A stretch of DNA of 64,000 bases from Undaria pinnatifida (taxonomy: Eukaryota; Sar; Phaeophyceae; Laminariales; Alariaceae): NCBI GenBank assembly GCA_012845835.1, contig JABAKD010000023.1, positions 9,837,840-9,901,839 of the forward strand, read 5' to 3'. Of the stretch, positions 45,649 through 55,795 are shown piece by piece. The first letter of the stretch is position 1. Each line of letters starts with the position of its first letter. Under the pieces are notes generated by a model. The model was not told the DNA's origin. It made no database searches and saw only the letters and a list, made by a program, of their open reading frames with translations. A program made the translations under genes and the position numbers.

Positions 45649-46150
45649 GTGGTCAGATTACCGGACCGCCCCACGCGCCTAAAGTTGGTGTGCTTTCTGA
45701 GTAAGAAAATCAAGGCTTTAGACGTCTTGATCAACTACCCCCAAGATGTAGAGATTCCTTCTGACCATTGGCTTCTACGTCTTCGCTCGGACGGTGGGGG
45801 CAAGTACACCTGGAGAGAATTTCGAGATTACTACTTATAGACCGGACGTCAACCAGGAATTCGCGGCAACGAATACACAGCAGCTAAATTGGCATTTCAG
45901 AACGTGAGAAGGCGTCCAGCGAGCGCTATAGAGCATGAACAAACGAATTCATGCGCAGGCAGGTGCCCCGAAACATATCTGGCAGGATGCCTTGCGCAAG
46001 GCAGTTTGCCTACCTAATCGGGTCCCGTCCACCCCGCTGGGAGGTAAAACGGCTTTGCCGATGAGCCCCGGTGAAATGTCCCCGAGACTCGAACATGTTG
46101 GAATATGGGCACGGCAGGCTCTTAGTACATACCTGATATTTGGTTCGTAG
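45649..46150 (+). pseudogene. Ty1/copia-type integrase fragment, frameshifted
   Basis: This is a piece of a copia polyprotein's integrase. The frame to 45840 ends WLLRLRSDGGGKYTWREFRD, the counterpart of the conserved second-Asp block (SDNGGEY type). After a frame break, AATACACAGCAGCTAAAT...GAACG matches the TPQQNG-x-x-ER block carrying the catalytic Glu, with one extra T. From 45935 the frame reads KRIHAQAGAPKHIWQDALRK, then VCLPNRVPSTPLGGKT and SPRLEHVGIWARQA. These are the usual W-x-x-A, N-R-x-P and P...L-x-H-x-x-x-W/G-x-x-A landmarks. No gag, protease or reverse transcriptase is seen nearby. Confidence 0.8.
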
Positions 46151-46162
46151 TTCCAGTACCTT

Positions 46163-46300
46163 GAGGACACTATGTATAATAATCTAGAGATCCATCCGTG
46201 ATATTTTAATAAGCGAGGAAACTCGCCTTGTTAGGACACTATGTATTATAATCTAGATGCCGAGGGATATACGATATGCGAGGAAACTCGGCGTGATAGT
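46163..46300 (+). repeat. Two-copy tandem repeat of about 70 bp
   Basis: AGGACACTATGTAT(A/T)ATAATC starts units near 46163 and 46233. Each ends with GCGAGGAAACTCG(C/G)C. It lies right after the copia fragment. Confidence 0.8.
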
Positions 46301-46943
46301 TCCCATCGGTATTTGGTATATTCATGTTGACAATAGCTTCCCACCATAAGTATTGGGGAACGTTGCAGGGAATGCTGCAAGGAACTTTACTATGGGACAG
46401 TTTGTCGGGAAGTATATCTGACCCTAACATGGGCTTTGCGTCGTATTGATGAGGTGACGGTAAGCCCCACAATGATCACTCCCTACACCTCTTTACCTTT
46501 TCCTACACCTCCTTGTCCTTTTACTCCTTCTCCTCTCCCGCGTTTTCCCCTTCCTTCTTTTCATGTTGTCGCCGTTGAAGCGCCCCTTTCAAACTATTTT
46601 GCTTTTTCTTCAGGACAAGTGACCTTGGCAGACGCTTGGTTGCCACTTCTTCAGCTCTCAGCGCTCAAGCAGGGCGTCGACATATACCATCCCCTCATGA
46701 GAAAATTTCAACAGCTCCTTCTGAATAGTAAGGAACGGTGCTCCAGCCAGTATTGGGGGGAGGGGGGGGGGGGATTCAACTCTTGAAACTTCGGTGTACG
46801 GTTGGTTTTTTGCTCCTTCTCACCTCGTCCACACAATCTGGGTTCTAGGTGTTCAGGCGTCTGGCGCATCATATCGCACGACATCATTCCAGGTCGGTGA
46901 TAATTTCCTTTCGTGTGGAATCAATACGAGACAGCGCTCGGCG
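46301..46943. other. Unassigned
   Basis: A pyrimidine-rich run (about 46490-46620) ends in CAG at about 46615 and resembles an intron end. It is followed by an open stretch (VTLADAWLPLLQLSALKQG). I cannot support a gene. Confidence 0.35.
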
Positions 46944-47219
46944 GATGCGTGCTGCACCAGAGGCGGAACTTTTAGCCTGGAATGCTTTCTGAATGACGGG
47001 GCTTCTCTCTTAATTAACCCAAAATCGTCGGAAACAGGATTTTTTGTTTTGGGTGAATCTCGGGTTATACCTAGGCCATGGATTATTTCATTCGGTAGCG
47101 GTTAGGCTTTTCCATGAAAACATTTTTTTTGCTCGTTAAGAAGGACATGCCATGAGCTCTCAAAGTGAGGAACCTCAGACAAAAGCGGTGCACTTCTATC
47201 ATATGTAGCAGCAAGCGTC
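46944..47219 (+). mobile_element. MITE family A, full copy
   Basis: It starts GATGCGTGCTGCACCAGAGG and ends GTGCACTTCTATC...AGCAAGCGTC. The interior carries TGAATGACGGGGCTTC, CCCAAAATCGTCGGAAACAG and GGCCATGGATTATTTCATTC. It is 276 bp. Confidence 0.8.
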
Positions 47220-47280
47220 TTTGGGCCAGAGCGCTCTAGTCTGCAGCGTTTGACTCATCGTCTAGACCGAGGACACGTTC

Positions 47281-47395
47281 TATGGCGGGCAGCGGCAGAA
47301 CGTTTCTAACTGAAAGATTTCTTGTGAATGACGACGCTCCTTAGCCCAAAATGGTCGAAAATGCGATTTTTTTTATACTATATTGTGGTTTCTAT
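47281..47395 (+). mobile_element. MITE family A, left-half fragment
   Basis: It contains GCAGCGGCAGAACGTTTC, GTGAATGACGACGCTCCTTA and GCCCAAAATGGTCGAAAAT. It is cut by the following family B copy, so family B inserted into or next to an older family A copy. Confidence 0.65.
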
Positions 47396-47670
47396 GACCA
47401 GGGCCACGGTTGGGAGGTCACGTTTGGGCCTTTTTTTGGCGGGGGTGATTCGGAGTCACTAGCGCGAGTGACCCCGCCGTTCCTCGGGGTTCATATAGGT
47501 TGGTGCTTTTTGAAGTTAGTGATATTATCTGCAGTAGAATGGTTAGTTACGCTGGGCCAAGAAGATCGTCTAAGGTCTCTTCGTTGGTTCGGGGTACAGA
47601 GACACTCGTGCCAGGGGCTCAAATCCAGCAGTGACGAAAGAGGGTAGGCTACCCCACGGTAGCCTTGATG
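47396..47670 (+). mobile_element. MITE family B, full copy
   Basis: It runs from GACCAGGGCCACGGTTGGGA to CCCCACGGTAGCCTTGATGC. It includes CACTAGCGCGAGTGACCCC and GACACTCGTGCCAGGGGCTC. It is about 275 bp. Confidence 0.75.
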
Positions 47671-47767
47671 CAATAATCATAACTAGGCCATGTTTTGGTT
47701 ATAATCGGGTGTTGCACTTTGGGTTGACTAACGATCGGTTTTTTGGGTGGAACGTAGAGCCCCTCAA

Positions 47768-48021
47768 GACGCCGGCTCCGATAGAGGTAGCAGTTTTCGT
47801 GTGGAATGGTTTCTGGACCACGGGGCTCTTTGAACCAAAATCGCTGGAAACAGGCCATGTGTTTGCATTATTTTTGTTGTGTGCCTAGGCCATAGGAATT
47901 TTTTCAACCGGTAGCAGTTCCAATTTTTCTCCAAATCGGCTTTCGGGAGATATCTTGAGCTTCCAAGCTGAGGGACCTCTCAAAAAAAAAAGTAGTGCGC
48001 CTCTATCGTAGCACCCGCTTC
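47768..48021 (+). mobile_element. MITE family A, full copy
   Basis: It starts GACGCCGGCTCCGATAGAGG and ends CGCCTCTATCGTAGCACCC. The interior holds CCAAAATCGCTGGAAACAGG, GGCCATAGGAATTTTTTC and GGGAGATATCTTGAGC. It is 254 bp and the best reference copy. Confidence 0.82.
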
Positions 48022-48432
48022 ACGTTGTCAGGAGGCGCCTCAGAAAAACAAAAATGGTATAGCTCTACAGTAACATGTGTCGGAGACAGACATCGCGTTG
48101 GTGTGATTTCGGCATGGGGGCGGGAAGCACGTACTACGAACAAACACGCGCTACGGTGGGGGCATCATATGTCGACCGATCTATCTCTTTGGCCACGGTT
48201 GCTACTGTAAAAGGCAACTTTTCGTTAGGTTGAAATCCTTCCCGCGTTCCTTGCGTATATCCTAGGTTATTGTCGGTGTTCCGATCGGGTTTGACGTTTT
48301 CAATTGTTTTCGCCGTCCAGTTTTGAGTTGGGTATAGACGTCCTCGAATTAGGAGGTCCCCAACCCTCCGGAGCCGTTTGGTGCACCATTGTCGTTCGCC
48401 GCGTCAACAATTACAAAGCCTAGTTATATCAC

Positions 48433-48689
48433 AAAAGGCTACCGTAGGAGGGGGGGTATCCCCTTCTTTCCCTGCTGGAGTTGAGCCCTTTACACGAGTG
48501 TCCCTGTATCCCAATAGGTGCAAGCGATATTCTTCGCCCAGCGTAGATAAACATTCCATTGCGGGGTTATATCGTGAGATTCGAACAGCACGAAGGCATG
48601 GAACAGGGGGGTCACTCGCGCTCGAGTGACCCCCACGCGCTTGCAAAAGAAGGGCCCAAAGGAAATCCCCCCACCGCCGCCTTGCTCTC
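48433..48689 (-). mobile_element. MITE family B, full copy (minus)
   Basis: It begins AAAAGGCTACCGTAGGAGGG and ends CCCCACCGCCGCCTTGCTC. It includes ATAAACATTCCATTGCGGGG (reverse of the ATCCGCAATGGAATG core) and GTCACTCGCGCTCGAGTGAC, itself a palindrome. Confidence 0.75.
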
Positions 48690-48914
48690 AGCAGCGATGA
48701 ACAGCGCCGAGAACGACGAGCACGTCTAACTAGCCTCTATTAACAGACGCACGTGCGCCGTCCGCACCTCAGCGGCGTGCGTGCCCCAGGTGTATTACTG
48801 CACACGAGACCTCCGAGTTCATTTGTGCCTTCAACCGAGATGCTTGTATAGTACATGCAGGTTCGAACTCTTAGACGTAGGGTGGCCTTGCTGACGACAG
48901 GCTTTGTTAGGTAA

Positions 48915-49397
48915 ATGTTGGCCGCGCGTCAAGCACCACAAGGTGCAAAGCTTGTATATTCAGCACCCCGGGGTCGGTGGGTTAGACGTCTTCGACTTTT
49001 CCGGTACGTTGGTTTTGCGATTCTCCCGGTCTTCATGGGCAGTTTGAGTTTTTTAAGTGTTGCTGATGCTCCGTGGATGGTAGGGGAGTACAACCGTGAT
49101 GTGTTTGAACGTCTGAAGGCCCGCCTAATGTCTGGGGCACCCGATGTGGAAAACTCGAGCAGACCCGACACCTCTGCAGATGATGTGGCCTTAAACCGAA
49201 CAGAGCAAACGATAAAAAAAAATAGTATCTGTCTAGTTAGCGACGATTATGGACCGTTACGATTTTCATGGCGACGGTGGACACGAAGCAAAACCGCGAA
49301 GAAAAGTTTTTGTAACGCCTCGTCTCGCTCTATTTTACAAAAGAAGAGGGTGCACGACCCGCACTGCCTTCCTTCGGGGTTAGTAGTTATCCCGTAA
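48915..49397 (+). CDS. Possible small membrane protein fragment, unassigned
   Basis: A 160-codon frame. Its first ~95 residues look protein-like: GAKLVYSAPRGRWVRRLRLF, then a single hydrophobic span (YVGFAILPVFMGSLSFLSVA) and a polar acidic stretch. The basic helix followed by a membrane span recalls small mitochondrial TMEM70/TMEM223-type proteins, but this is only a resemblance. After about residue 95 the composition changes and a MITE family A end follows at 49426, so the 3' part may not be coding. It could be an exon, a pseudogene or chance. Confidence 0.3.
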   Translation: MLAARQAPQGAKLVYSAPRGRWVRRLRLFRYVGFAILPVFMGSLSFLSVADAPWMVGEYNRDVFERLKARLMSGAPDVENSSRPDTSADDVALNRTEQTIKKNSICLVSDDYGPLRFSWRRWTRSKTAKKSFCNASSRSILQKKRVHDPHCLPSGLVVIP

Positions 49398-49425
49398 AAA
49401 TGTCTGCTTTCCTTCCGCACGAGTA

Positions 49426-49521
49426 GACCCGCGTGCTACGACAGAGGAAGCACCGTTTTACGAAAAGACAATCTCAGTGACGAGGTTCCTTACCCTAGTA
49501 ATCAAATCGTCGGAATACTAT
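49426..49521 (+). mobile_element. MITE family A, left-half fragment
   Basis: It carries GACCCGCGTGCTACGACAGA, GTGACGAGGTTCCTTACCC and AATCAAATCGTCGGAAT. The right half is missing. A short tandem duplication follows at 49540-49640 (CGCTATTGTTTGTGATT(A/C)TA, CGTTATAT, TTCTACCAGATT). Confidence 0.65.
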
Positions 49522-50290
49522 TGTTCTTCAGCGCTATTGTTTGTGATTATATGCCTGCGTTATATCTTTTCTACCAGATTACAACGCTATTGTTTGTGAT
49601 TCTATGCCTACGTTATATTTTTTCTACCAGATTGTATTTTCCGTTTACTCGAAGTTAGTGTTTCGGCCAGAAGAATAGCGCCCCTCCAGGCTCAAGTGGC
49701 GATAGCGCCCCTCCAGGCTCAAGTGGCGAAATCACTCCAGAAAAAAAAAAAGATGTGCACACCCTATACGCCGGCATCGGTCAGTACCCCGTGTCTCTTG
49801 CTCGGTTCGTCCTCTACGTGCTGTATTACATATACATGTCATTGTTGTTCGATTGTCGTGCTTAGGACATGCGCTAGACGCTACGGCAGAGTAGAGGGTT
49901 GCACCATGTTCATGCTGAGGCTCCTCCTTATGTACCCCAGCAAAAAATGATTGTCGACAACCTTGACGGTGGAATCCGACGAGCGAAGCACGTGGCCTAG
50001 GTATACAACACGAGTAGCAGAGCCATCCCACCGAAGGGGTGGCGAATACTGTGTCTGGGCTCTAAATATGAAGGAGCAGAGACATCCATCCAGCCGAACG
50101 AAGGGTTTAAAATTTAGACCAGGGTTTCAGCCGTTTCCGTATAACTGGTCTAGCTGAGGTCCACCTCTCGGCACGCAGAATGCTGGATGTGCCCCGCCTT
50201 CCTCGCCCTCCCTGGCCGTGCAAGCAGCGGCTAAAACTGTGTCTCTTTGAAGGCATCAAGGTACTTATCAATCTGATGTTTAAAACTTGG
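49522..50290. other. Unassigned, short tandem duplications
   Basis: It holds two short tandem duplications: 49540-49640 (about 60 bp) and 49676-49726 (CGCCCCTCCAGGCTCAAGTG twice). No gene is supported. Confidence 0.5.
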
Positions 50291-50291
50291 G

Positions 50292-50515
50292 AACATGGGT
50301 ACACAGTAAAAAAATAAAGATGGGCTGCTGTCCCATATTGATAAAAGGTAGTGTTTGAGTCCGGGATGATGCCTTTTTGGTGAGATGGCCCTTATTTTGT
50401 GTACAGTAGGAAAATGTGTACAGTAGAAAAAACATTAGGTCTGCTGTCCAAGTGAACAGCTCGTTTGTTGTTCGAGTCCGGGATATTTTTTTCTGTTATT
50501 TATTTGTGAGATTCC
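50292..50515 (+). repeat. Tandem duplication of about 115 bp with B-box-like motif
   Basis: Two units each contain ACAGTA(A/G)AAAAA, GG(G/T)CTGCTGTCC, TT(T/C)GAGTCCGGGAT and a T-rich stretch ending GTGAGAT. The second reads TGTTCGAGTCCGGG, close to the tRNA T-arm/B-box consensus, so the unit may derive from a tRNA-related SINE. Confidence 0.6.
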
Positions 50516-51515
50516 CCTTTTTTTGTGAATGCAAAAACACGCACGATGATAATTGAGGTGTCGTTTGTGCATTGGAAAAGGTCTACTTCATTTTTTCATT
50601 TTCTACCTTCCGGCGGATGGGGACAAAAATAAAGCTTTACGTATCGTAGCTCACCACACTTCCACGTACTTTCATACGCGTCGTGTGTCGATTTAACTCA
50701 GTTGCTTTCGCAGCCCAACGCTAGCTGGCGCACCCTTCGGATCCCATTGTAGGTATAGCGTAAGCTGTCCCTATCAGTGGTCTTCGTAGCAGGTCTACAT
50801 TATATTTTTGCTGTCCACCGTGCGTGTAAACAACAGGGGGTTGTTTGCAAATAGTTTGCACTCCTTGAGAGTATAAGGTCGTGGGTTCAATTGACAGAAT
50901 GCTTCCAGTTTTCTGCTTCTTGTACCCCGTGTTTTTGTCAGGTTTGTTCTGGGCACCGTGTGTGTCAGTGTGGTTTCACAATTCATTTTTTTTTCTCATT
51001 TTTGAATTACACCCCTTTGTTTTGCTCCATATAGACTACAGGCCCAAGGTGAACGTACAAGGCGTGTTGATATTTTTGCTTGTATTTCAGTGGATACTGC
51101 TCGCTGTTTGTTGTCCTCTGCTTGTGCCTTACCGCTGCTCCAGCATGCTGTTGTCGGATATACGCGCAATTAGAATTGTGCGGCGTAGCTGATGCTGTCA
51201 CTGTATATATATATATATATATATGTGTGTGTACAAGGGGCTACGCCGGCGGCCTGGACGGCCGCCGGTCGCAGCGCAGGATAGTAAATATTAAGAGGGT
51301 AAGAAGTAATGCCAAGGGTTAGACGAAGTTTGTTAATTCATATATGGGAGATACTGGAAAGGGAAAATGCCGACAATTTTTTCTCGATTTCCCGTGTGCG
51401 GCGGAACAATGCGAGAAGGCAGCCTGGAAATTATGGGAGAGCATGGCGGTTTACCCCAGCTGGGTGACGCTCTGCGTTGCTACGCAGAAAGGCGCGGCCA
51501 CAGCTGCTGCTGTGC
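50516..51515. other. Unassigned
   Basis: A hydrophobic 103-codon plus-strand frame (50881-51192) is T-rich and has no supporting feature. A (TA)n run lies at about 51203-51224. GTCGTGGGTTCAATTGACAG (about 50879) is B-box-like. Confidence 0.4.
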
Positions 51516-51870
51516 ATATACCTGCTGTGCATATACCATTTGTAGCTTCGTGACGCTGCTGTGCATATACCATTCGTAGCTTCGTCATGCTGCAGGCTCA
51601 TCATAGCTTCAGCTACTGCTGTACATCATGTACATGTACGTGCTGCTGATTTATACGTGCTGCTGTAGACTACCGGGGGTTCAAAAAGATCGAGAGTTCG
51701 CAGTTCTCCACGACGCCTAGCTGCTGCTGTGCATACACCATTTGTAGCTTCGTGATTCTGCTGTGCATATACCATTTGTAGCTTCGTGATGCTGCAGGCT
51801 CATCATAGCTTCAGCTACTGCTGTACATCATGTACATGTATACGTGCTGCTGTAGACGTCGCAGTTCTCC
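51515..51870 (+). repeat. Direct duplication with CTGCTG / GTAGCTTCGT words
   Basis: TGCTGTGCATATACCATT(T/C)GTAGCTTCGT recurs three to four times. The longer string GATGCTGCAGGCTCATCATAGC... followed by TACATCATGTACATGTA occurs at about 51580 and 51790. The duplication is about 200 bp apart. Confidence 0.8.
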
Positions 51871-51879
51871 ACTACGCAT

Positions 51880-52320
51880 GGGTGGCATGTGTTCTCGGGG
51901 ATTACGAACTTTCCTTCCCCAGCTCCTAGCACAAACCTCGCTTAGTGGCTTTTACAATGGCGACGCCGGCCAGGTAATCGAACCCCCCTGTGTGTCGGAG
52001 GTCAGAGAACACGTACCGAAGAAATAACGCGAAGACATTAGCCCTGTGTGCAGACTACGTACCAAACGTCTCACGGGGCACGATTTTTCGGAGATCTCGT
52101 CGTAGATCTCGACGTCGAGGCCTCGCGCGCGCGCTACCGCGCCGAGCGGGCGGATCAGCTGAGCCGGTGGTTGCAGGCGAGGCGGGGGCACGCCTCAGCG
52201 AAGAAACCGCGTGGAAAGGCGGTCAGAGGCGGGAGATATCCGCAGACGTAAGGATGTGCATATGTGATAAGCGAACTGAGATATATAGATTTATTTATGT
52301 TGTATGATACTTCGACGGCT
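51880..52320 (+). other. Possible orphan exon
   Basis: A G+C-rich island at 52085-52250 reads ARFFGDLVVDLDVEASRARY, then RAERADQLSRWLQARRGHAS on the plus strand. It looks like an amphipathic helical protein segment. No splice partner or domain is identified. Confidence 0.25.
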
Positions 52321-52743
52321 TGTGTGGTGGTACTCCGAGTGGGGCATGCGTGGCTGGTCGGTGTTGGGAAGCGTGCTCGTCATGGGTTCCGGTTCCCTTA
52401 TTTGGTCTCTCTTCGAGGCTCGCTGGATAGACAAAAAAAAAACATATTGGCAATATTTCCCTAATAAAGAGGATACTAAAAGTAAGTGAGACATAACAGG
52501 CCTAAGCACGGTAGTGCGGGGTAACGCCAGGAAACGCAGGGTAGAGCAGGTAGAGCAGGTAAAGTGCTAGGTGGTGAGATGTGAGGCGTCCTGCTTGTCC
52601 CATCGTCGTCACCTACATTACCGCCCACCTTTGATGGCCTTGACGTGAACGCGACATCTAACGTCACGCGGTGTCGCCTCAACCATGACATGGTTTCACG
52701 TCGGATCTATAAACTATCCTTCCACGCAGGGCACTCCATTACA
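52321..52743 (-). repeat. Dispersed repeat family D, copy 3 (minus)
   Basis: The reverse complement of the 29.7 and 33.4 kb copies, more diverged (for example TCATCGTCGTCACC and an A-tract insertion near 52432-52442). It ends at CACTCCATTACA. It abuts the large TIR element that begins about 70 bp later. Confidence 0.8.
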
Positions 52744-53148
52744 CTTGCCGTTTGTCGTCGGGCTGCCGCAGCAGCTGCTTACCCATTTTTCCACAAGTTT
52801 GAGCTTCGATGTAAATAATAGAAAATAAAATACACTCCAGCTGTGAAATCGAAAATTTTGTCGAAACTCATCTCTGGGCAAGCTGTGTGGGTAATACTCC
52901 GATCGCGCGTATTACAGGTTGTTTGTGCGTCCTCAATAGGAATATAGGTCGGCAACTCCCCTTGCAACTACAGTGTAGCTATCAGGGTCAACAGGGTGAT
53001 GTGAGTCGGTCTGTGCGAGGAAACTATAAAACCCGTTTTCGAGGTCGACAAAATCTGACAGCTGTGAAAGGAAATGCATCAGTTTTTCAAGTGAATCCCT
53101 CAAGTCGAATAACCAGTGAGGGGAGGACAGAGTTTGACATAGGGGGAG

Positions 53149-53153
53149 CGCAG

Positions 53154-53181
<28 letters not shown>
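53149..53181 (+). repeat. Poly-G homopolymer
   Basis: More than thirty consecutive G residues. A second G-rich run lies at 53360-53382. Both are candidates for G-quadruplex formation and for assembly error. Confidence 0.9.
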
Positions 53182-53185
<4 letters not shown>

Positions 53186-54229
53186 CTCAATCTGTGCGTG
53201 GAAACTACAAATCCTTCAAGGGTATAAATCCGACGGTGTTGGACAGAATGCACTAGTGTATTATGTATATATATCCTGTAAGTCGTACAACCATTGAGGA
53301 GAGGGTGGAGCGTTCGAGGGGTTGCCACGTGTGGGTGGGGGCGGGTGGGGGCGAAAGGCGGGGGGGGGGGGGGGGGGAGGGGAAAAAGGGTTTATAAGTA
53401 TGATCATTACTTATCGGGGAGATTCGGTCATGACGCTTTTTTCGTCTCCGGCTCAGCATGAGATTCTCGGAACTGGAATTCTCGGTGAAATAGGCTCGTT
53501 CGAGCGCCGACTTCCGGACGCGGCTCCAACGCCCCTTGCCCTACCGTGTCCTTTCCGCACATGGACGTGAACGCGGGACGACGCTGAGCGAGACAAGCGA
53601 GAAGCGCGATTTTTATTATTTTGGGCGGTATACGCCCGAGCTGTTCTTGGATCTTGGATGTAGAGCATGAACGAATGAACAAGGCACAACATTTCCAAAC
53701 TGGCATTATTTCGAAATTAACAGCTTAATTTCTTCCGGACGATGCTTTTTCATAGCCGCCTCGAAGCACGTGCCCTATCGCAGCTACGAGTAATGCTGTG
53801 TGTCGTTTCCTTTCGGCTCAGTGTATATAGTTGTATATCACAAACAAGGGATGTGTCTTGAGTACGATTCTCACCCAGATCACGTATGGTATTTAGGAGC
53901 GTGCGCGCTGGTGACGTTATGGATGGTTGTGGCAGTTGTCTGTGTTCCCCTGATTACTGCTTACTAAACTGTAGTACGTGGATAGGGGATATCTCCAGAG
54001 ATCGCTCTTACGAAGTCGGTGATAATTAATTGACAACCTCGAAAACACATTTGGTTGGTTTTTTGCATACCCCACTCGCTTTGAGTTTTACCGAGTCACG
54101 CGACAGTGGGTAGTGCTACGTGTCGTGAGTTCGATTGCCATCGACCTCATATTTGTATTTTGCAAGCGTGCACCCTGTCGACATTATGAATGGGTATTTT
54201 GGCAATATAACATATATATATATTTTTTC

Positions 54230-54700
54230 CTAGCCATCCATGACGTAGCTTTCATTCATCCCTCCTCCCCCCTCCAACGCCCCCTCCTTCCCCGCACCCC
54301 GCACGATCGCCTAGATCCAGCACCGCGCGTATAGCAAGCCCCTACACATATGATAAATACGCGCAATCGGAGGATCACACAAAATGTTGCGAAGGTCAGT
54401 GTCGAACAAATCCTTGATCTTATAGCTGGAGTGTATTTTAAGATTATATGTGACTCTCTTGAAAACCCTTCCCCACCCCCCCCCCTCCCCCCCTCCCTTT
54501 TTTCTATCTTTATTCTTCTCGCTTTCTCTTGCTCAAACGCCCCACCTAATATCGAAATCCGCCAGAGTAATAAACACTTCCACGCCCTAGATATCGCCTC
54601 GTGATCGTTCTAGAGCAGTCCATGCCGCTGCTGGAATTCTCACCCACCCCCGCCCCTAACGCAATCTCCTTCCCCACCACCCGCACCATCGCGTAGACCT
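54230..54700 (-). repeat. Inverted copy of the 20.0-20.5 kb repeat
   Basis: The stretch reads CATCCATGACGTAGCTTTCA, GATCGCCTAGATCCAGCACC, GCGCGTATAGCAAGCCCCTA and CAATCGGAGGATCACAC, the reverse complement of 19.9-20.2 kb. A partial second copy follows at 54680-54735 (GCGTAGACCTAGCACCACGC). Confidence 0.7.
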
Positions 54701-55230
54701 AGCACCACGCGTATAGCAAACGCCTACATCTATGGGACCTAAAGCCCTCCCCCCCCCGCCCCTCGCCCCGCCCGGCACATTTCCCTCCCCTCCCCCACAA
54801 AATGGGTTCATTGTTTCCACGCACAAATTGGCCTGCCCCACCCGTCCCCTCCCGCCCCTCCCCCCCTCCTGCCCCCCTTTTGATCAATATCAGGCCCCCA
54901 CGTCCTTAAAATCACCACCCTCCCCTCACCGGATATTCGACTTACAAGATTCACTTGATAAAATGATGCATTTCCTTTCACAGCTGTCAGATTTCGTCCC
55001 CCTCAGAAACGGGTTTTATAGTTTCCGCGCACAGACTGCCTAGAATCACCCTGTTGACCCTGATAGCTGCGCTGTAGTTGCAAGGGGAGTCGCCGACCTA
55101 TAACCTAAATGAGGACACACAACCCGTAATACGCGCGATCGGAGTATCACACCCAGCTTGCAAAGACGAGTTTCGACAAAATATTCGATCACACAGGTCA
55201 GGTGGAGAGTGTATTTTAGTTTTGGTAATA

Positions 55231-55795
55231 TATTACAAGGGCTTCGCTCGCGGGCGGCTGGGCGCCGCCCGCTACGCTTGCGGAAGGAGGAATAGACATT
55301 CAGTAGAAAGGCGGAAAAGAAGCACAAATGGCGCAACTGGCGACTTAAAAATGCCAAGAGGTCCAAATATAGTACAACGGTACAGGATAGAGACGATTAT
55401 GATTATGAGTTTGTTATTATCATCCATTCGCCCAGTCCATGATGGGCGCGTCGGAGGACTTGCTCGGCATATCCTTCCACCTCTCAGGTAGCACCTAGGT
55501 CCTGTACACCTATTAATAGCTTCTCTAAGTCGATCATCAATATTAAATTATCGCAGTGCATAAACACCAGGCACGCGCTTGTCAAGGATAGAGACAGGAA
55601 AACTACAACTTAAGATGTAAAGGAGCGCAGTGCCAAAAAAAACATGCTGGAAGCAGGAACTTGAACGCACACACCGCAAACATGTGAAGTACATTTGTAT
55701 TCCTGAAAGACGAAGAGCACGCATTTAGGCATAGTTCTCAAAAAACGATGCTGGAATAATAAACCACAACTTAACGTTCTATAAAGAACGTGCTG
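55231..55795. other. Unassigned
   Basis: A G+C-rich palindromic-looking patch (CGCGGGCGGCTGGGCGCCGC) is at about 55249-55270. No gene is supported until the minus-strand exon that ends at 55796. Confidence 0.4.

Larger units (their letters stand above)
52810..55230 (+). mobile_element. Large TIR element, about 2.4 kb, with ~300-bp inverted arms (family C)
   Basis: The left arm (about 52831-53127) and right arm (about 54917-55213) are inverted copies. Read inwards both run TACACTCCAGCTGTGA or its diverged form, GTCGAAACTC, CTCCGATCGCGCGTATTAC, CTATCAGGGTCAACAGGGT, GAAACTATAAAACCCG and GATGCA-containing text. The interior (about 1.8 kb) has long G-tracts, a piece matching 20.0-20.5 kb in reverse, and no transposase. 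It is either a deleted autonomous element or a composite of smaller family C insertions. Copies of the terminal 150-190 bp occur at 19.8, 22.5, 25.9 and 26.2 kb. Confidence 0.7.

Noticed and set aside
53141-53385. G-runs as functional G-quadruplex elements
   Set aside because: Possible in principle, but long homopolymers inside decayed repeats are equally explained by slippage or assembly error.
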